Part shown: positions 32,206 through 35,195 of the stretch, one piece after another | Position numbering within the stretch: position 1 is the stretch's first letter | Layout of the letters: each line of letters opens with the position of its first letter | DNA from: Minisyncoccota bacterium | GTDB lineage: Bacteria; Patescibacteriota; Microgenomatia; UBA1400; PJMF01 | Assembly: GCA_029881675.1 (NCBI GenBank) | Contig: JAOUMD010000010.1 | Coordinates: 1 to 35,195, forward strand | DNA: 35,195 nucleotides | Reading direction: 5' to 3' | Made by a program: the position numbers and the translations under genes | The notes under the pieces: generated by a model | Database searches by the model: none | The model's input: only the letters and a program-made list of their open reading frames with translations | What the model was told of the DNA's origin: nothing

Positions 32206-32364
32206 TTATTTAGGTCTTCTTGGCATGTGAATCTTAGTAGATCTAAGGTTTCTTTGGGTTCCTGTCGCTTTAAATTGACCTAGCTGACGAAGGAAGTTAT
32301 CAGGAACTACTCTAGCCTTTGTTATCATTGGTTTCTTTTTTTTCTTGGATTTTTGTTTTGGCAT
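32206..32364 (-). CDS. 52-aa very basic protein
   Basis: This ORF is absent from the supplied track. It reads MPKQKSKKKKKPMITKARVV... and ends HMPRRPK. The chain has about 20 Lys/Arg and a central VPDNFLRQLGQFKATGTQRNLR. A TATAAT box (32383-32388) lies 18 nt upstream of the ATG, and the stop lies 24 nt before hflX on the same strand. Such a composition suggests rRNA or DNA binding, like small ribosomal or nucleoid proteins. No family recognised. It could be a first small gene of the hflX transcription unit. Confidence 0.6.
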   Translation of the reverse strand: MPKQKSKKKKKPMITKARVVPDNFLRQLGQFKATGTQRNLRSTKIHMPRRPK

Positions 32365-32382
32365 ATTTTTTTATCTATATTT

Positions 32383-32388
32383 ATTATA
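32383..32388 (-). promoter_or_regulatory. -10 box of the 52-aa gene
   Basis: TATAAT on the minus strand, predicted leader about 12 nt. Confidence 0.5.
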
Positions 32389-32476
32389 CTGCCTAATCAG
32401 TTATTTTTGTTTGCATTTGTATTTTCAGTACCATAAAATAAGTTTATAGAAGTTTGTGTTAGGGAGAGACCTTATT

Positions 32477-32659
32477 ATGAATACTAAAAATATTTCTGTA
32501 CTAACTCTAATCATCGTAGGTATCTATTTTCTAATATTTCATTCTGCTCCATTTCCAATGAGTCATGATGCCATTGGTTTACCCCCCTTACACATTATTC
32601 ACGCTGGATTTGGATTTATTTTATTATTAATTGCAGGATATATATGGAAAAAGAAATAA
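32477..32659 (+). CDS. Small two-helix membrane protein
   Basis: The protein has 60 aa from the second possible start. I chose ATG 32477 over the GTG at 32456 used in the track because GGGAGAG lies about 10 nt before it. Helix 1 is NISVLTLIIVGIYFLIF, helix 2 IIHAGFGFILLLIAGYIW, ending KKK (positive inside). The loop between carries Met and His (PMSHD, LPPLHIIH) and could bind metal. It overlaps the GDCC gene by 16 nt. Function unknown. Confidence 0.6.
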   Translation: MNTKNISVLTLIIVGIYFLIFHSAPFPMSHDAIGLPPLHIIHAGFGFILLLIAGYIWKKK

Positions 32660-32901
32660 TCACCACAGCCAATGTTACATGTCCTTCGTGTGAGCATGTA
32701 CAAACAGCAGAAATGCCCATTGATGCTTGTCAGCATTTCTTTATTTGTCAAAAATGTGAAGAAAACTTAAATCCTAAGGATGGGGATTGTTGTATTTTTT
32801 GTTCATATGGAGATAGTAAGTGTCCACCAAGACAGCGTGAGTTACCAAGTAATGAGCAACAGCAACAGAATGCACAAGAGTCTGCGGATGAAAATGATTA
32901 G
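32644..32901 (+). CDS. GDCC-type cysteine-rich protein
   Basis: The protein has 85 aa. CPSCEHVQTAEMPIDACQHFFICQKCEENLNPKDGDCCIFCSYGDSKCPP matches the small GDCCVxC-domain proteins, which often sit near mercury or other metal transport genes. Nine Cys and a His are available for metal or redox chemistry. The last 20 residues are polar, Gln/Asn/Asp-rich. It overlaps the membrane protein upstream and the msrB start downstream, so all three are co-translated. Confidence 0.85.
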   Translation: MEKEIITTANVTCPSCEHVQTAEMPIDACQHFFICQKCEENLNPKDGDCCIFCSYGDSKCPPRQRELPSNEQQQQNAQESADEND

Positions 32902-33451
32902 AAAAATGAAAATTAAGAAGCTATTTTCTATTTTTATATTTGGTTTAATTTTTGTATTTTTGATGTCATATTTTTTTAGAATGAGGGGATTAGTAAACAA
33001 TAAGTCAATTTCACAACAGCAGAGTCAAATTATTTCAGGAGCATTTGATCCTGAGAAAGTTAAGAGTGATGAAGAGTGGAAAGAAATACTTACCCCAGTT
33101 CAGTTTCATATTTTGAGAGAAGCAGGAACAGAAGTCCCCTATACTGGTCCATTAAATAGTGAAAGAAGAGCAGGGACTTACTTTAGTGTTGGTTGTGATA
33201 AACCCCTCTTTAGGTCAGAACAGAAATACGACTCAAAAACTGGTTGGCCAAGCTTTTGGGCACCTATTAACGATGAAGCTTTGGTCTTGAGAAAAGAAAC
33301 TGCCTTAGGAGATAACAGAATTGAAGTTTTGGATACGTGTGGTGGTCATTTAGGACATGTTTTTGATGATGGTCCAGAACCAACTGGTAAACGTTATTGT
33401 ATGAATTCTGTTGCTTTAAGGTTTGTACCTGATAGCATTGAATTAGATTAA
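32894..33451 (+). CDS. msrB: Membrane-anchored methionine-R-sulfoxide reductase MsrB
   Basis: MsrB reduces R-methionine sulfoxide in proteins. The track starts at 32780, but that N-terminus lies wholly inside the GDCC gene. ATG 32894 (overlapping the GDCC stop) or 32906 is more likely. A membrane anchor (LFSIFIFGLIFVFLMSYFF) precedes the SelR domain: GWPSFW, GGHLGHVFDDGPEPTGKRYCMNS, with the catalytic Cys in RYCMNS. Of the usual two CxxC zinc pairs only one Cys of each remains (SVGCD, LDTCGG), so the zinc site is probably lost. It would act outside the membrane. Confidence 0.9.
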   Translation: MIRKMKIKKLFSIFIFGLIFVFLMSYFFRMRGLVNNKSISQQQSQIISGAFDPEKVKSDEEWKEILTPVQFHILREAGTEVPYTGPLNSERRAGTYFSVGCDKPLFRSEQKYDSKTGWPSFWAPINDEALVLRKETALGDNRIEVLDTCGGHLGHVFDDGPEPTGKRYCMNSVALRFVPDSIELD

Positions 33452-33478
33452 TACCTCAAAAAATATTAGATATTTCTA

Positions 33479-33508
33479 TTGAGAAAGATAACTTATATCT
33501 GGTAGAGT
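33479..33508 (+). promoter_or_regulatory. Promoter of topoisomerase IB, leaderless
   Basis: TTGAGA, an 18-nt spacer and TAGAGT, then 7 nt to the ATG at 33516. The -10 box is weak. Confidence 0.4.
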
Positions 33509-33515
33509 TAATTAT

Positions 33516-34541
33516 ATGGTTATGCCTCAACACAAAGTATATAAAGGGATTCACTACGTTTCTGATAAGAAACTAAAGTGGAAAAGAGAAAAACAGGGAA
33601 CTGGTTTTAGATTTTTAGATAATGATGATAATAGATTGACTGATCAGGAGATTACACGAATAAGAGGCTTGTCGATTCCTCCCGCCTGGATAAATGTCCA
33701 GATATGCCCTGATGAAAAAGGTCACATCCAAGCCATTGGTTATGATTCTAAAGACCGCAAACAATATATTTATCACCCCCAATGGATCTTATATAACCAA
33801 GAAAATAAGTTTGATAGCATGGTTCAGTTTGGTGAGGTCTTGCCAACTTTGAGAGAAGAAGTTGCAGCAAATATGAGACAACATAAGCTAACCAAAGACA
33901 GAGTCTTAGCAACAATAGTTTGGTTACTTGAACACACTTTTATCCGTATTGGTAACAAAGTATATGAGAAAGATAATAAATCATACGGTCTCACAACACT
34001 AAGAGAAAAGCACGTTGAAGTAGATGGAAATAAGATTAAGTTTAGTTTTAAGGGTAAAAGCGGAGTTCATCATCACCATGATATAAAACACCCCAGGGTA
34101 GTTCAAACTATTAAACAATGCATTGAGCTACCTGGATACAAAGTTTTTCACTATTTTGATGAGGATGATAACCTTCAAGTTGTTGACTCAAAAGATGTTA
34201 ATGAATATTTACAAAAAGTAACAGGAGAGGCTCTCTCTGCAAAAGACTTTAGAACATGGGGAGGAACCACTTTAGCTGGTGATACATTAAGTAATTTAGG
34301 TAGTTTTAGTGAGGAAATAACTTTGAAAGATGCTTTTTCTCATACTGTTGATGAAGTTTCAAGTCACTTAGGAAATACCCCTGGTGTTTGTCGCAAGTAT
34401 TATATTCATCCAAAGATATTTTCTAGTTATGAAAAAAATAAGTTAGTTGCCCATTTTGAAGAAATATATAAAAACTATAGACAAAAACCAGGCAAACTAT
34501 CTCCTAGTGAGAGAGCTGTTTGGACTTTAATTCAAAAGTAA
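33516..34541 (+). CDS. DNA topoisomerase IB
   Basis: This is a type IB (eukaryotic/poxvirus-like) topoisomerase relaxing supercoils through a 3-prime phosphotyrosine link. The 341-aa length is that of bacterial TopIB. The N-terminal domain has LSIPPAWINVQICP; the catalytic domain has RIGNKVYEKDNKSYGLTTLREKHV, FSFKGKSG (Lys), AKDFRTWGGT (Arg) and GNTPGVCRKYYIHP with the active-site Tyr. All residues of the pentad region seem intact. It is a monocistronic gene with no partner. Confidence 0.95.
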   Translation: MVMPQHKVYKGIHYVSDKKLKWKREKQGTGFRFLDNDDNRLTDQEITRIRGLSIPPAWINVQICPDEKGHIQAIGYDSKDRKQYIYHPQWILYNQENKFDSMVQFGEVLPTLREEVAANMRQHKLTKDRVLATIVWLLEHTFIRIGNKVYEKDNKSYGLTTLREKHVEVDGNKIKFSFKGKSGVHHHHDIKHPRVVQTIKQCIELPGYKVFHYFDEDDNLQVVDSKDVNEYLQKVTGEALSAKDFRTWGGTTLAGDTLSNLGSFSEEITLKDAFSHTVDEVSSHLGNTPGVCRKYYIHPKIFSSYEKNKLVAHFEEIYKNYRQKPGKLSPSERAVWTLIQK

Positions 34542-34543
34542 AA

Positions 34544-34789
34544 TTAGTTCCAGATGTTACTAATTGATTGATCAACCTCACAGATACATTGATCAGCACT
34601 GAGCGAATTGTGATTATATCTTCTAAAGTTTCCATTGATCTGACTACAATCAGCAATACAGGCATTTTGCCCTGATTGATATAGTTGTCCTTTATATTGC
34701 TTAAGGAAGAAAAATCCTACTATTGCTGCAATTATGCCAGCAGTAATTATTAGCTCTTGGCCATGACGGCTTGAATTAAGTAATTTCAT
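34544..34789 (-). CDS. Small single-pass protein with Cys-rich exterior
   Basis: The protein has 81 aa from ATG 34789. The track starts 11 codons earlier, but that ATG would lie beyond the promoter. MKLLNSSRHGQ is followed by one helix (ELIITAGIIAAIVGFFFLKQY). The outer part has four Cys (NACIADCSQ, QCICEVD), enough for two disulphides. The hydrophobic region begins SSRHGQELI, which weakly recalls a prepilin-like N-terminus. Function unknown. The stop lies 2 nt from that of the convergent topoisomerase gene. Confidence 0.65.
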   Translation of the reverse strand: MKLLNSSRHGQELIITAGIIAAIVGFFFLKQYKGQLYQSGQNACIADCSQINGNFRRYNHNSLSADQCICEVDQSISNIWN

Positions 34790-34799
34790 ATTAGGATTG

Positions 34800-34805
34800 A
34801 TTGTA
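34800..34805 (-). promoter_or_regulatory. -10 box of the Cys-rich membrane protein
   Basis: TACAAT on the minus strand ends 10 nt before ATG 34789. It directly abuts the terminator of the upstream gene. Confidence 0.5.
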
Positions 34806-34808
34806 CAG

Positions 34809-34839
34809 AAAAAAACAGACATTTAAAATAGTCTGTTTT
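34809..34839 (-). terminator. Intrinsic terminator of the 68-aa gene
   Basis: AAAACAGAC/GTCTGTTTT (9 bp, 10-nt loop) followed on the minus strand by seven Ts. Confidence 0.85.
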
Positions 34840-34856
34840 AATTCACTCTAAATGTG

Positions 34857-35063
34857 TTAGTTGATGTTATTAACTTCAGGAGTAATTACAAGAACACTGT
34901 TCGAATAATTATAAAGTTTTATATACTTCATTTTGAGGATAAAGTATTTTTTTATCACAATTAAGAAACTGAAGGTAAGGACAAAAATAAGTATCAATAA
35001 CAAATAAAGAAGTGGAATCTCTTGTCTTAGTAATTCTTTCTTTTTAATCTTTTTTTTGTGCAT
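34857..35063 (-). CDS. 68-aa single-pass membrane protein
   Basis: A very basic N-terminus (MHKKKIKKKELLRQE) keeps the start inside. One long hydrophobic helix (PLLYLLLILIFVLTFSFLIVI) is followed by KK and a 25-residue outer tail. The start is supported by a TAAAAT box 7 nt upstream, and the end by a terminator 18 nt downstream. The unit is thus complete although its role is unknown. Confidence 0.65.
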   Translation of the reverse strand: MHKKKIKKKELLRQEIPLLYLLLILIFVLTFSFLIVIKKYFILKMKYIKLYNYSNSVLVITPEVNNIN

Positions 35064-35070
35064 TACAGTT

Positions 35071-35076
35071 ATTTTA
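35071..35076 (-). promoter_or_regulatory. -10 box of the 68-aa gene, leaderless
   Basis: TAAAAT on the minus strand, 7 nt before the ATG at 35063. The remaining bases 35077-35195 hold no gene I can support; a TATAAT at 35167-35172 may serve a gene beyond the window. Confidence 0.45.
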
Positions 35077-35195
35077 TTTATAACTCAAGTTTAGAGATTT
35101 CCATTGATGAGTGCAACATTGGGTTTTATACAGTTCTGTTTAGTGTTTAATTTTTCTAATAGAGAATATAATCATTGTTATCCACATTAAACTTC

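Noticed and set aside
32780-32893. Long N-terminus of MsrB in the ORF track
   Set aside because: It lies wholly inside the GDCC gene in another frame and precedes the natural membrane anchor.
1-35195. Alternative code with TGA as Gly (Absconditabacteria/Gracilibacteria type)
   Set aside because: TGA ends the orphan at 4377, the gp3-like gene and the excisionase-like gene at natural positions.
1-35195. CRISPR array
   Set aside because: No regularly spaced direct repeats seen. The nuclease at 23285 has a Cas4-like half, but no other cas gene is near.

Overview
ORGANISM. The window is AT-rich bacterial DNA (genetic code 11, since TGA ends several genes). It reads like a Candidate Phyla Radiation (Patescibacteria) genome, though no single marker proves this. 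The hints are a compact type IV pilus cluster, a CxxC-x17-CxxC protein, a DUF5679-like zinc protein, a small DUF5663-like protein, conserved orphans with the CPR-style DAGPAQW/GGSPEV core, and many genes whose -10 box lies 6-11 nt from the ATG. I cannot name the lineage.

LAYOUT. (1) 1-4700, plus strand: the end of a larger unknown protein, glutamyl-tRNA synthetase, a CDF metal transporter, and a pair of orphan proteins. A 37-aa membrane micro-ORF lies on the minus strand. (2) 4763-12566, minus strand: an eight-gene type IV pilus locus running pilB, pilC, four prepilin-like genes (one carrying a beta-propeller), a PilM-like/LytR_C hybrid, and the major pilin with its own canonical promoter. 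(3) 12711-14422, plus strand: ybeY, rpoD and tRNA-Asn(GTT). (4) 14408 to about 25730: an integrated mobile element. Its large serine recombinase gene borrows its last codons and stop from the 3-prime end of tRNA-Asn. It also carries an excisionase-like HTH protein, a gene II/X-type rolling-circle replication protein, a SpoVG-like protein, a small-terminase (gp3-like) protein, and a four-gene cargo operon on the plus strand (18506-25561). (5) 25562-25900: a GC-rich, hairpin-dense non-coding stretch ending in a terminator. (6) 25961-35063: chromosomal genes for a DUF5679-like protein, a CPBP protease, a Tas-type aldo-keto reductase, an ABC-F ATPase, a CxxC protein, HflX, a 52-aa basic protein, a small membrane protein/GDCC protein/exported MsrB operon, topoisomerase IB and two small membrane proteins.

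HOW THE GENES WORK TOGETHER. The cargo operon is HsdR, a fused HsdM-HsdS, a two-nuclease DUF2779 protein (Cas4/RecB-like plus DnaQ-like), and a glycine-zipper protein. The three gaps between these genes total only 18 nt. It looks like a type I restriction system welded to two extra effectors. The backbone of int, xis, rep and small terminase, with no capsid or tail genes, resembles a phage-satellite or plasmid-like island that carries defence genes. A split 16-nt repeat occurs on both sides of the cargo operon. This region is the best candidate for an undescribed system.
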